A DNA stretch of 64,000 nt from Chiridota heheva (taxonomy: Eukaryota > Echinodermata > Holothuroidea > Apodida > Chiridotidae). The stretch is taken from contig JAIGNY010004475.1 of assembly GCA_020152595.1 (NCBI GenBank), positions 2,501,501 to 2,565,500 of the forward strand. The letters run 5' to 3'. Shown piece by piece: positions 33,786-44,603 of the stretch. Every line of letters begins with the position of its first letter. The first letter of the stretch is position 1. Both the position numbers and the translations under genes were made by a program. Under the pieces are notes generated by a model, which saw nothing but the letters and a program-made list of their open reading frames with translations, did no database searches and was not told the DNA's origin.

Positions 33786-36420
33786 GTACCTAAAGATGAT
33801 TATTGTTCTTACAAATATGTTCTACAAATTTTTAATTTTCATTTGAAATGAAAGTTTGGTACCCAAGAAAAATAACTTATTTAGAAAGATTGTATGAACT
33901 AACATTATCTTTGGGTATGACAGTGATATTTTCTGTTGCACACATAGGATTATTGTAGAAGAAAATTATAACATTTGCAGTAAATTTCTGGAATTGTATT
34001 TCTGTATTTGCAGGACCAGTCATAAAGAAAAAAAAAAGCAAAAACAAATATTGTTACCTTTTAGAAATAGTTTTATTATAAAAAAAAGATTTCTAATATA
34101 TCATGATTTTGTTCCAAAGGTTTTTGAAACGGCATCAGTAAAAGAAGCTTTAAAAAGTACCTTTTTACAGTCATTTTTCATGCACAGCTGTTTTTCTTGC
34201 AATTTGATTTTCTTTTGGTTCTCATAGAAAATGTTTTTCTAGCTGTCCATTAATACTTAAAGAAATGTTAGATTGAGGAAAGAAACAAATTGGTGAAAAA
34301 AGGGTGTTCATATTACATTTCAAAGATTTCACCATTGTCTTGAAAAGTGGCCTTACAGTGTACAAGTGTGATGTCATAATTAAGACATATTTATTGACAT
34401 ATTTAAGACATATTCATATTCAATATTCAAGACATATTTAATGTATTTTTTTTTGAATTAATTGTCTCTTACTAAATTAGTTTGTTTGTTTATTTGTTTG
34501 TTTTATTAATGGGATGGGAGTATAAACATTCACTTTGCAAGAACATGCTTTACCCATTTGCTTACACTCTAAATAAAATAAATCTTTGTTTTATAGAAAC
34601 AATTGTGTTCAATGTGGAAGTATGAAATCACATTATATACTGCACTGGTCACTTTTTAACACACTGGTGAAATCTCTTGCAATAGCTTATAATATCTCCA
34701 GCTAAAGGAAATAAGGTATCAAAATGGTTTTTATTTGTTTCTTAAATAGTCCTCAATCATAGAAATAAAAATAATCCTTGATTAAAAACTTGATTAAAGT
34801 TGCAAATATTTGAATCCCCATTAGTTTTGTTAATCATGTGTTCATATGTACTTGGAGATGTGAAGAGTCCTGATTGGTTCACACCCATTGTTAAACCTCT
34901 ACTGTAATGAGCGGTTTTGGTTTGTTATACATTGGTTGGGACCAAGAATTTAATGAAAGTTTCAGCATATGCACCAAGTTGTGGGTGAACTATTTTTGCT
35001 GTCATGTCATCGACAACAGGGCAGCCACACACGAGTGATCAACTGTTTTCTACTGTTTTGTATTCTGATGCAGGTTGTGATTGTTTGTTTGTTTCTACAT
35101 TAGCTGGTGGCCTGTAGTATATATGTCGCAAAATATTTTTATGGGTGTATGATGAATAACTAGGCTTCAAGAAGGTCTAGGTCCAGGTCTACTACGAGTT
35201 ATCGTACCCAAATCACATAGCTTTCCAAATATAGCGTTACCGATAAGTTGCGGCAAAATACGTTATTAAAGGCCTTGAAATTTTGAACAATGTCTTAGAA
35301 ATAAAAGATGAATATAAAATGTATCATGTGTGATGCATTGCATATTAAAGGTGTAGGCTTACAGTCAGTCAAGTGTACTTTCTATTCAGGAAAGCTTGAA
35401 CACACTGAGAATCTTACCATAATTCTGCAAATGCCACCGGCAGGACCAACCATGATAAATCAATAACGCATACTACCATGCATCCTATAATATACAGCAA
35501 AGACCCCTAACAGAATAACTTGATTGCTGTGCAAATATGAATCCTATTCCAGTTTCACATTCTGCAACAAACTTGAGATGTGTTACTTCTTGCTCCATGA
35601 ATATGTTGTTTATATTACAAATAATTCAATTTATTTAAAAAATTATTTAAGTAAGTATAATATCCAGACATAGGCAATGAAATTCTCAGTGTACATGTAG
35701 ATCATGGAAATTGGGGACATACGTGTGAAACTAGGAAAAAGGGGAATTCTAAATTAAAGGGCTTGAGCAAAAAAGGATGGCAGAATTTTTAAACAATATA
35801 TGTCTAGATGCTATACCCACCAAGATATAAAGTTAATTCACATTCGTTCTTAATATGAAATCTACATTGACACTTTGAAAATGGGGATTAATATAAATGT
35901 CCACAATTTTAATGTACAAAATAAAATACCCACTTTTACACATTTAATTAAACTGCATCCTATGAAAGTGGGGAAAGATATCAATATCCACAATTCCAAG
36001 GTAAAAAAAAGCAATCCAGATACTCTTTTTGGTGAGCATGCGAAGCATAACGCGAACCTATGTATTTAAATGACGATTTCGTCCATACGGCCGGCCGTCT
36101 ACAGTTTTTCCTGAGATTTCCTCAGAAATGTTAAAGTTTTTTGAGAATTCCTCAGAAAATGTTAAAGTTTCTTCAGAGTTCCTTAAAAAAAGTTATAGTT
36201 TCATCAGATATCTTTAAGGAAGGTTAGAATTTTCTTACAAAATGTTAAAGTTTTACAGAGACACTTAAGACAGATTGAAGACTAGTTTCCTTAAAAAAGT
36301 CTACAAAACATTTGATATTTCCTTAGAAGATAATTGTAAAATGATATAATTTTCCAATATTCTTCAGAGATCCTCAAGCCTCTGTCTCGTAGCACTGGAG
36401 ATTTAAAATTCTAAAATTCT
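33786..36420. other. Start of 9.3-kb intron 10, little recognised
   Basis: AT-rich. Around 34700-34750, AAGGAAATAAGGTATCAAAA and TTTCTTAAATAG resemble the inner part of the long TIR family at 44604-45446. A short run of TTCCTCAGAAAATGTTAAAG variants repeats at 36110-36300. Confidence 0.45.
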
Positions 36421-36429
36421 TCAAAATAT

Positions 36430-37460
36430 TTGGGTACCAACGGTTGTATCAGGCATGATTATTAGACTCCGCCTTTATTATTGTGGTCATTTGCATAAAG
36501 TTGCTACAGTATATGAACTGACCAGACTTTTTTATTTATTATGCTCAGTCAGGGAGTGTTGCAGGATGTGACTGCATATGGATATAAGGAGGGATGCCAT
36601 GTGGGACATGGATGGGGGCCATGCGGGACATATGATAGAATATATACCATGTGGTATACACCAAGGGCTATATCAGGCATAATTATTTGACTTTTTTTTC
36701 TTAATCAACAATTCATTTGCATTTAAGTTATTATATGAACTGACACTTTCATACATAGTATACTCGATCAGGGACCTATAGCTAAGATGAGACTTCTTAT
36801 GGAACCTATGGGATGTCATGTGGGACATGGTGGAATGCCTTGTGGGACATGGTGGGATGCCATGTGGGACATGGCGTGGGATGCCATGTGGAACAGGGTG
36901 GAATGCCATGCAGGATATATGGTGGAATGCCATACAGGACAGGGTGGAATGCCATGGGATGGGATGTCATGTGGGACATGGGATGGGAACATGGGGTGGA
37001 ATGCCATGTGGGACATGGGATGCCATGTGGAACATGGGATGCCATGTGGGACATGGGATGCCATGTGGGACATGGGATGCCACATGGGACATGGAATGCC
37101 ACGTGGGACATGGGATGCCACGTGGGACATGGGATGCCACGTGGGACATGGGATGCTACATGGGACATGGGATGCCACGTGGGACACGGGATGCCATGTG
37201 GGACATGGGATGCCACATGGGACATGGGATGCCACGTGGGGCATAGGATGCCACGTGGGACATGGATGCCATATGGGACATGGGATGCCACATGGGACAT
37301 GGGATGCCACGTGGGAAATGGGATGCCATGTGGGACATAGGATGCCATGTGGGACATGGGATGCCATGTGGGACATGGGATGCCATATGGGACATGGGAT
37401 GCCATGTGGGACATGGGATGCCATGTGGGACATGGAATGCCATGTGGGATTTATTGTGAG
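36430..37460. repeat. 19-bp minisatellite (GGGATGCCATGTGGGACAT) with duplicated flank
   Basis: From 36590, and densely from 36800 to 37450, the unit GGGATGCCATGTGGGACAT repeats more than 30 times. Because 19 is not a multiple of three, all frames of both strands stay open and give spurious proteins rich in W/D/C/H/G/M or H/P/S. Before the array a ~220-bp segment (TATCAGGCATGATTATTAGA ... ATGAACTGAC) is present twice, at 36445 and 36670. A short inverted piece of the same satellite lies at 46385-46545. Confidence 0.95.
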
Positions 37461-37879
37461 ATGCCATTTTTATAATTGGCTGGGTTAAATTATATGGGTG
37501 TCAATTTGCATGAGCGCGCGAACCCTGACGGTATTTACCAATCTAGTTAACCCTAATATTGCTGACTCGTTTGCTGACAGACAGAAATTTATTTTTCAAA
37601 TTAGTCTTCAAAAATCATTTTGTGAAATAACTTTAGTTCAAGATATTTAGGAACATCTAGATTGCAAGACATTCCTCAAGGTATAGCATAGCAGAGCCAG
37701 TTTGGTCACTGAAACCCTGTTGGTTTGGTTGAATGACATTAAGAGGTCAATACAGATACCACTGTTATGTTTTAAATTCCTCTGTCAATTAAATAGTTGT
37801 AACCTTTTGTAGAAATAAGGGTAAAAGTGCTGGGAAATTTGTAACTTCAGGTACAATCATGATGAAGGGACAACTGACT

Positions 37880-39185
37880 GCAAAGTGCTGACTGGAGTGC
37901 TGGGGTGACTGAGCTAGCTGTGGGGTGACTGAGCTAGCTGTGGGGTGACTGAGCTAGCTGTGGGATGACTGAGCTAGCTGTGGGATGACTGAGCTAGCAG
38001 TGGGGTGACTGAGCTAGCTGTGGGGTGACTGAGCTAGCTGTGGAGTGTTAGCCACTATATCCTGATGGTGACTGGAGATTGCTGGGGTGACTGAGCTAGC
38101 AGTGGGGTGTCAGCCACTATATTATGATGGTGACTGGAGATTGCTGGGGTGACTGAGCTAGCTGTGGGGTGTCAGCCACTATATCATGATGGTGACTGAA
38201 GATTGCTGGGGTGACAGAGCTAGCTGTGGGGTGTCAGCCACTATATCATGATGTTGACTGGAGATTGCTGGGGTGACTGAGTTAGCTGTGGGGTGTCAGC
38301 CACTATATTATGATGGGGACTGAAGATTGCTGGGTCGGGTGTCAGCCACTATATCATGATGGTGACTGATTGCTGGGGTGAGCTGAGCTAGCTGTGGGGT
38401 GTCAGCCACTATATCATGATGGTGACTGGAGATTGCTGGGGTGACAGCCACTATATCATGATGGTGACTGGAGATTGCTGGGGTGCTGCTGGGGTGTCAG
38501 CCACTATATCATGATGGTGACTGGAGATTGCTGGGGTGACTGAGCTAGCTGTGGGGTGTCAGCCACTATATCATGATGGGGACTGGAGATTGCTGAGGTG
38601 ACTGAGCTAGCTGTGGGGGTGTCAGCCACTATATCATGATGGTGACTGGAGATTGCTGTGGTGACTGAGCTAGCTGTGGAATGGCTGGGCTAGCTGTGGG
38701 GTGACTGAGCTAGCTGTGGGGTAACTAAGCTAGCTGTGGGGTGACTGAGCTAGCTGTGGGGGTGTCAGCCACTATATCATGATGGGGACTGGAGATTGCT
38801 GAGGTGACTGAGCTAGCTGTGGGGGTGTCAGCCACTATATCATGATGGTGACTGGAGATTGCTGTGGTGACTGAGCTAGCTGTGGGATGGCTGGGCTAGC
38901 TGTGGGGTGACTGAGCTAGCTGTAGGGTAACTGAGCTAGCTGTGGGGTGACTGAGCTAGCTGTGGGGGTGTCAGCCACTATATCATGATGGTGACTGGAG
39001 ATTTCTGGGGTGACTGAGCTAGCAGTGGGGTGTCAGCCAGTATATCATGATGGTGACTGGAGATTGCTGGGGTGACTGTGCTAGCTGTGGGGTGTCAGCC
39101 ATTATATCATGATGGTGACTGGAGATTGCTGGGGTGACTAGGCTAGCTGTGGGGTGTCAGCCACTATATCATGTTGGTGACATAA
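37880..39185. repeat. Compound minisatellite, 20-bp and ~63-bp units
   Basis: A simple 20-bp unit (TGACTGAGCTAGCTGTGGGG) starts the array at 37895. It then alternates with a 43-bp segment (GTGTCAGCCACTATATCATG, ATGGTGACTGGAGATTGCTG) to make a ~63-bp higher-order unit repeated about 15 times. A longer block (38570-38760) is itself duplicated at 38780-38970. Non-coding. Confidence 0.93.
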
Positions 39186-39189
39186 TCAG

Positions 39190-39745
39190 TCTGATTCTGA
39201 GGATTAACTCAACAACCAAATATCATCTGGGAAACATATTGATTGAGCACTTCGGAAAAATTAAATGTCTTACATTTGTCAGTAACAGGATGCTCACTGT
39301 TACTACCACTGCCTTGTCCTTCCACAGGTTATGCACTCTCAATTTCTGGAATGCAAATATGAGATAGATACATTTTACAAATTATATGTATTCATTCAAT
39401 TGTTGTATTCATATTACTACAGTAGATAACTTGATAGATTTCAAGGTTAAAAACTTTTGTATCTATGTATCAGGAAGAAGAAACAACTGCAATTATTGTG
39501 ACATCTTTAAAATAAGAGAAATCCAATTGGTGCTGCAATTCGAAATTAACCAGAAATTACTCAACAGATGAACTTATGTTTTCTATTAAGTCTAAAAAAG
39601 TCATTTTCAGAACTGGGTGAGCAAACTTTTAAGCCAGTAAAAGGCCTACATGAGGGTTATACTCTACAGCAACTTGAAATTAATCTTACATATTAAACAT
39701 TCATTTTTTAACAACTGAATTACCTTCATCTGAATGGATAATCAG
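39190..39745. other. Intron 10 sequence, nothing recognised
   Basis: Short AT-rich reading frames only. No domain, and no splice pair that would fit the PLA2G6 phase. Confidence 0.4.
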
Positions 39746-39749
39746 CTCA

Positions 39750-40100
39750 TCCAGACTTCAGCTCATCCAGACTCTTCTGCTCATCCAGACTCTTCAGTTT
39801 ATCCAGACTCTTCTACTCATCCAGACTCTTCTGCTCATCCAGACTCTTCTGTTCATCCAGACTCTTCTGCTCATCCAGACTCTTCTGCTCATCCAGACTC
39901 TTCTGCTCATCCAAACTCTTCTGCTCATCTAGACTCTTCTGCTCATCCAGACTCTTCTGCTCATCCAAACTCTTCTCCTCATCCAGACTCTTCTGTTCAT
40001 CCAGACTTTTCTGCTTATCCAGACTCTTCTGCTCATCCAAACTCTTCTGCTCATCCAAACTCTTCTGCTCATCCAGACTCTTCTGCTCATCCAGACTGTT
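39750..40100. repeat. 18-bp minisatellite (CTCATCCAGACTCTTCTG)
   Basis: About 19 units. Because 18 is a multiple of three the array reads as SAHPDS repeats (+), EQKSLD or WMSRRV repeats (-). None is likely to be a protein. On the minus strand the array starts exactly where the degraded ORF of 40085-40794 stops being recognisable, after ISKRGQTV. Confidence 0.93.
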
Positions 40101-40794
40101 TGTCCACGTTTGCTGATGATTTCAACTGTCCATAAGTGTTTGACAAGGCTTTTCTCCAATTTGTTTAACAGCTGATCATCAATGACATGTGACTTTCCAT
40201 TGGTGATGTTGGTGTAATCTTCAAGTGTAATTTTAGACATTTCCCTTTGACGGCGGTGGTTGAAGACTATGATTTGAGTTAACAAGACTTTGATTAGTTC
40301 TTTCCAAGCTCTAATCTTCTCTGCAGCTGGAATGGTCTGATTCTGAGTTTTGCATACCTTTTTCTGCCATTTCCTTTAAATATTTGGACATTGTAACAAT
40401 ATTGGATGTCGATGGAAGTAGTTTTGGATTGTTTCACTTTTTTGATAAAGTGTACGGATGGCATGACATGAAATTTCCTCCCATCTTTCTTAGAGCTGGT
40501 GAAATGCTCAGCTTTTTTCTCCAAGACATCATTACCATTTACTAATGATTTGCTTATCTGAATCAAAGCAACTTTCTTTAAAGTGTGACCCAATTTGAGA
40601 GCCAAGCTTGGGACATGATACATGTGAGTGTCATCAAAACAGCTCATCACTCGTACTGCTTCCAAAACACTTGTAAATTTTGTTGGTGATATCAGTTGGC
40701 ATTCTCCTGCCCTGAAACCAGTCATAAATTCTAAAACTAGTCTTGCAACTTCTCCCAGCCTACATCTGTGAGTTACATACATGAGTGAGTTCAC
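40085..40794 (-). pseudogene. Broken ORF of a recurrent invertebrate family, recombinase-like
   Basis: The minus strand gives RLGEVARLVLEFMTGF, ISPTKFTSVLEAVRVM and VPSLALKLGHTLKKVA, then after a frameshift near 40320 AEKIRAWKELIKVLLTQIIV and FNHRRQREMSKITLEDY, and finally LLNKLEKSLVKHLWTVEI. From memory, these blocks in this order belong to a widespread family of uncharacterised invertebrate proteins (SLALKLGHSLKK ... LAKLILFNRRRSGEVSRLTL ...), whose R-x-GE block looks like box A of a tyrosine recombinase. Here that Gly is lost (RRQRE), the frame is broken and the C-terminal half is replaced by a minisatellite. It is probably a dead piece of a mobile element; the recombinase reading is inference. 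Confidence 0.6.
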
Positions 40795-40869
40795 AACTGG
40801 TTACCAAAGGCCGTGGCCATCTTGATATAATGTCCAGCACTGGATGCTTTCAGGACGTTAAACCTTGCT

Positions 40870-40946
40870 ATGCTATCTAACCTTTCAGGCACAATTTGAC
40901 CCTCATTGTTGTGATGCGTTAAGCCTGCATCAAACAAACAAACAAA
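40870..40946 (+). repeat. LINE 3' tail
   Basis: CTTTCAGGCACAATTTGACC, CTCATTGTTGTGATGCGTTA and a CAAACAAACAAAC tail match the LINE terminus at 20610-20690. The sequence just before it (ACAACTGGTTACCAAAGGCC at about 40793) resembles the body of the SINE at 44990-45260, so two retroelement scraps adjoin. Confidence 0.7.
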
Positions 40947-41149
40947 GCACTCTTCACCTGTAAAGAACTTACACATTAGAAGGAATGTTGAATGACTTCC
41001 TGCTTCTCACATACAAGGAGTTTTGTTTTATAGTTTTTTTGGAGGAAATAGGTGCATAGTGTAAATGCATGATTTCCTGTACATTCAAACTACTTGAACT
41101 CCACCTTTTTTTAATCAAACTTTTGTGGCATGCGACAGCAACCTCACAG

Positions 41150-42460
41150 GAATGAAGATGCTAAAATTGTCAATATTGAGCTTTTTGACAATCAGGGATA
41201 TCTTTAATTGCAGGTAAACCCCAATTGGGAGATATAAACACATTATCTCCAATTTTCACTATCTACAAGAGCACAGACACCTCAATTGGGTGCCTCAGGC
41301 TGCCAAAGGTAGTATAAGTCCTTAACTATACATCAAAACTTTTATTTAAGACTTTTTATCTTCCAATTGCTAGCTGTAGGAGCATGCTGTAGCCTGTTAA
41401 ACATTGCATCTATTCCATTCTTAGGGTGTTCTTAGAGGTATTATTAGGTATGCTAAGTCTATAAGTGTAGGTTGGTGGAGAGAATGACATCATACAAATC
41501 CCCTAATCCGACATTTTAGATCTGAGAAATACTTTCACCCTCCGCTCAAAAGTACTTATATTCTTTCCAAAGCCTGAAATGGCTGTATTAGTAAGTATTG
41601 ATAAATTACAGCAGCTGAAAGGATTTACATCATCCTGGACTCTAGTTTCCATTTTAGTGTCACAACTCTAATACTTTCTGCCAATTGAAAGGTGTGTAAA
41701 TATACAAATATCCCCAATTTCTACCTTTTTACAAATGTTCCCTATGCAAAAAAAACACTTCTCTCTACCAATCCCAGGTGTATCCCCAGTTGGATGAAGT
41801 GAAATCATACATTGTCCACACCATTACAAAAATAAGGCATTTAACTTGAAATTCCAATCATGAATGGCAAAAACACCAGATCGATCATTATTCTAATGCT
41901 GTACTGACTACTATTATTTTTCCAACTGCTTTGAAATTTAGAAAATAAAATTGAGAAAATATAAAAATACAAGAAAGTAAAAAAGACTTACCCATTCATA
42001 AGTAGACTGTCGGTCTGGTTAGTTGGTTAAGCCTGGGCAACTGAAAGCTGATGTATTTCACATGTACAACCTCTGGATTTGCAAGTGGGAAACTTTTTGA
42101 TAAAGATGGCGCTATGCATTTTGATTTATGAGGTCATACGTTTTCTCCCATGTAATTGGGGATGTCAATTCTTGCTTTGACTTGAAGGTACAGTCAAGAT
42201 ATTTGGATACATACCAGCATATGAAAAAAAGTGGGAAATTGGGGAAAACCTTAAAACAGGCTGATATTAAGAGGTAGCTACTTCACAGGCAGGAAGATGC
42301 TAAAATCGTCAATATGGAGGTTTTTGGCAATTGGGGATATCCCCAATTGCAGGTGTACATCTATCCCCAAGTGGAAGATGTGTAAACATGATTATGTATC
42401 CCCAAGTGGAAGATGTGTAAACATGATTATCCCCAATTTTCACCATCTACAATAGCACGC
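41150..42460. repeat. Diverged duplicated segment in intron 10
   Basis: 41150-41290 and 42290-42455 share GAAGATGCTAAAATTGTCAA, an AATTGGGGATATC-type block, AATTGCAGGT and CCAATTTTCACTATCTACAA. In the second copy a 34-bp piece (TATCCCCAAGTGGAAGATGT GTAAACATGATTA) is repeated in tandem. Between them nothing else is recognised. Confidence 0.65.
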
Positions 42461-42821
42461 GTATATAACAGTTAAAGTATGTGCATTTGTAGTACTGTAG
42501 TAACACAATCATGCCACCATGAAAGGTCAGCAACTGTTTGTGTTCGTGGTTTTATATGTTCAGTATTCTCCCTTTTGGAGTGAGGTCTTAATACATATTC
42601 TCTAGGATTGGGTTTATGTCATTTATGCATTTCGATACCACTTCTTGCAAAAATGAATGCTATCTTTTGGCAGCGTTACATTTTTTCAGTGCATTTTTTT
42701 TTACTTCTTGATACTGTAAGTGATCAGATAGAGTTTTGTGATTACAGAGAGCATTGATATAGCTTTTCTCGGATGAGAGAATTTATATGAAAATTGGTTA
42801 CAAATAATATAGTTATCAAAC

Positions 42822-42896
42822 GTTTCTTCTAATCAGGCACAGTTTGACCCTTGCTGTTATGGTGCCGTTAAGCCCTCATCAAACAAACAAACAAAC
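42822..42896 (+). repeat. LINE 3' tail
   Basis: AATCAGGCACAGTTTGACCC, TTGCTGTTATGGTGCCGTTA and a tail of CAAA/AAAC units match the termini at 20610-20690 and 40870-40946. It lies about 250 bp upstream of exon 11. Confidence 0.75.
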
Positions 42897-43140
42897 ATTC
42901 TTTTAATCTCATTGGCAATTTATTCTTTAAGATGGAATGATGGCTTAAATAAAGCTCGTAATCAATGCATATAAACTAGGTTAAAATATAGGTTAATCCA
43001 GCTGATTAACCATAGAAGGAGGAGGGGGCTAAAGCTGGATGCACTCGGGCTACACCCCCTCATGCATCGTTTGCATTTACCCCCATTCTATTACCCATAG
43101 AAAATTATAGTTTAACCTTTAGTTTACCTTTGCCCCCCAG

Positions 43141-43294
43141 ATCATTGGTGTGGCGTGCAGCAAGATCCAGCGGAGCAGCTCCCACCTATTTTCCTGCAAT
43201 GGGAAGATTCCTTGATGGCGGTCTTATAGCAAACAATCCAACACTGGATACCTTGACAGAAATTTCAGAGTACTACATGGAAAGACAAAACAAG
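43141..43294 (+). CDS. PLA2G6: PLA2G6 coding exon 11 (catalytic aspartate)
   Basis: Encodes [17 protein letters not shown], then [20 protein letters not shown] and [14 protein letters not shown], nearly identical to human [16 protein letters not shown] ... FLDGGLLANNPTLDAMTEI. The catalytic Asp is GAT at 43214-43216. The classical acceptor CTTTGCCCCCCAG ends at 43140, but its A before TCA TTG needs phase 2 while exon 10 leaves phase 1. Either one base is missing (adding one after GAT would give PK-D-SLVW, as in human PS-D-QLVW), or the acceptor CCCATAG ending at 43100 is used, adding 13 codons in frame. The donor is AAG|GTAAGA, phase 0. Confidence 0.9.
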
Positions 43295-44163
43295 GTAAGA
43301 CAGTAGGAAAAGGAAGCAACATTGTTAAGTTTAGGTTTTGCTTGCTGATTTTGGCTCCAGAAATTTTTGAAACTTTTTTATTTGCCTGCTTATGATTTGT
43401 AAAATTATTTTTCTTTTCGTTAGGTAACAATTGTACTTCTTGAGTTAATGGGTGTAAAGTAATTGAAATGATAATCAATTGATTGTAGTTTGCATGGACA
43501 TAATTATAGACCTTTTCAAATTTAAATCAGCAATTTCCAGAAAATCAATTTAAATAATGTCATACCGCCAAAATTTATTTATCCATAATGAACTAATGGT
43601 ATTCTTGGGGAATCATCAATACTGGGGGATTCTTGGCTGTCTATACAATTCATGCACGATGTGGGACCAAGCGCATGAAAAACATGCTTTCATACGTGTG
43701 TTATACATGGAGCTAATATGCACACACATCATTGTTTACTAATTTCCCCACCACCTGCAGTCGATTGGGAAAAATCCCCCAGAACTTGATTAGTCAAAAG
43801 TACTGAAGAAATCATGTTTGGCTAAAATCGGTTTGAAAAGGTCTATTATAAGAACAATAAAAAGGTTAATTACTTTTTTGATCCAAAAGGTACTGTTTCC
43901 TAGAATCTAAAAATAACAAAATAATAAAAATTTACAAGTACCTTCACTTTTTTTGGAGAAAGTTATTTGCTTCATTTCACATGGAACCATTACCAAGCAA
44001 AAGGCTTTACATTGTGTCTTGGGGGCATAATAACTCTGGCTTGAGGTCATCATCAGAGAGGTCATAGTAGAGTCTTATCTCCCTGTGTATGTTAATCATG
44101 AAATAATATCTTAATGCAGAAATTATGATGGAAATGAGATCTTTACTTCTTGCTCATCTGTAG
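43295..44163. other. Intron 11, nothing recognised
   Basis: AT-rich intron of about 870 bp with no identified element. Confidence 0.5.
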
Positions 44164-44340
44164 GGGCTAAGCGTGAGAAAAATTGGAGCTGTTGTATCGC
44201 TGGGGTGTGGTCACGGTCCGGTAAAAAATATCAGCCACATCAACATCGTCAAACCGTCTGCCGCAAATTTTGAAGAGCTAATAAATACAGCAAAGAATCT
44301 TGTGGGAGTAGCAAATTTGGGAGATATCATGGTAGAACTG
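44164..44340 (+). CDS. PLA2G6: PLA2G6 coding exon 12
   Basis: Encodes GLSVRKIGAVVSLGCGHGPV, then INIVKPSAANFEELINTAKN and LGDIMVEL. Human has [20 protein letters not shown] ... [20 protein letters not shown]. The usual VSLGTG is VSLGCG here, a Thr-to-Cys change at a generally conserved place in the family. The acceptor CATCTGTAG ends at 44163, the donor is GTAAGA, and phase is 0 on both sides. Confidence 0.95.
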
Positions 44341-44603
44341 GTAAGAAACTTTATTAGAAGTCTATTTTAGCGGCGCTAAAAAGAAGATGATTTACGGAAT
44401 ATTCACATGAAATTTCATTTTCATGGTAGAGAAAAATATATTCATTAAAAATATATTTTCATTAAAGAAAAATATAGTGAAAAGAACCACGTTGATTATT
44501 CTGTTTAGGAGTTACTGCAGTCTTAATTGTGATGTTATAATTGCAAATGCAATAATTTCTAAAAGAAATAAGATATCAACATGGTTTTTACACTAAAATG
44601 TTT

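Noticed and set aside
34013..34020. Micro-exon near TTTGCAG|GACCA that might repair the exon 10/11 phase
   Set aside because: The nearest donor (GACCA|GTCATA) leaves the wrong phase, and the following A-rich stretch is not plausible coding.
36787..37488. Long open frames on both strands, up to 233 residues, rich in WDMGCHVGHG or HPMSHMASHVP
   Set aside because: They are translations of a 19-bp minisatellite; a unit not divisible by three keeps all frames open together, and no codon-level constraint is visible.
39734..40135. 133-residue SAHPDS-repeat frame
   Set aside because: Pure translation of an 18-bp minisatellite; equally open on the other strand as EQKSLD and WMSRRV.
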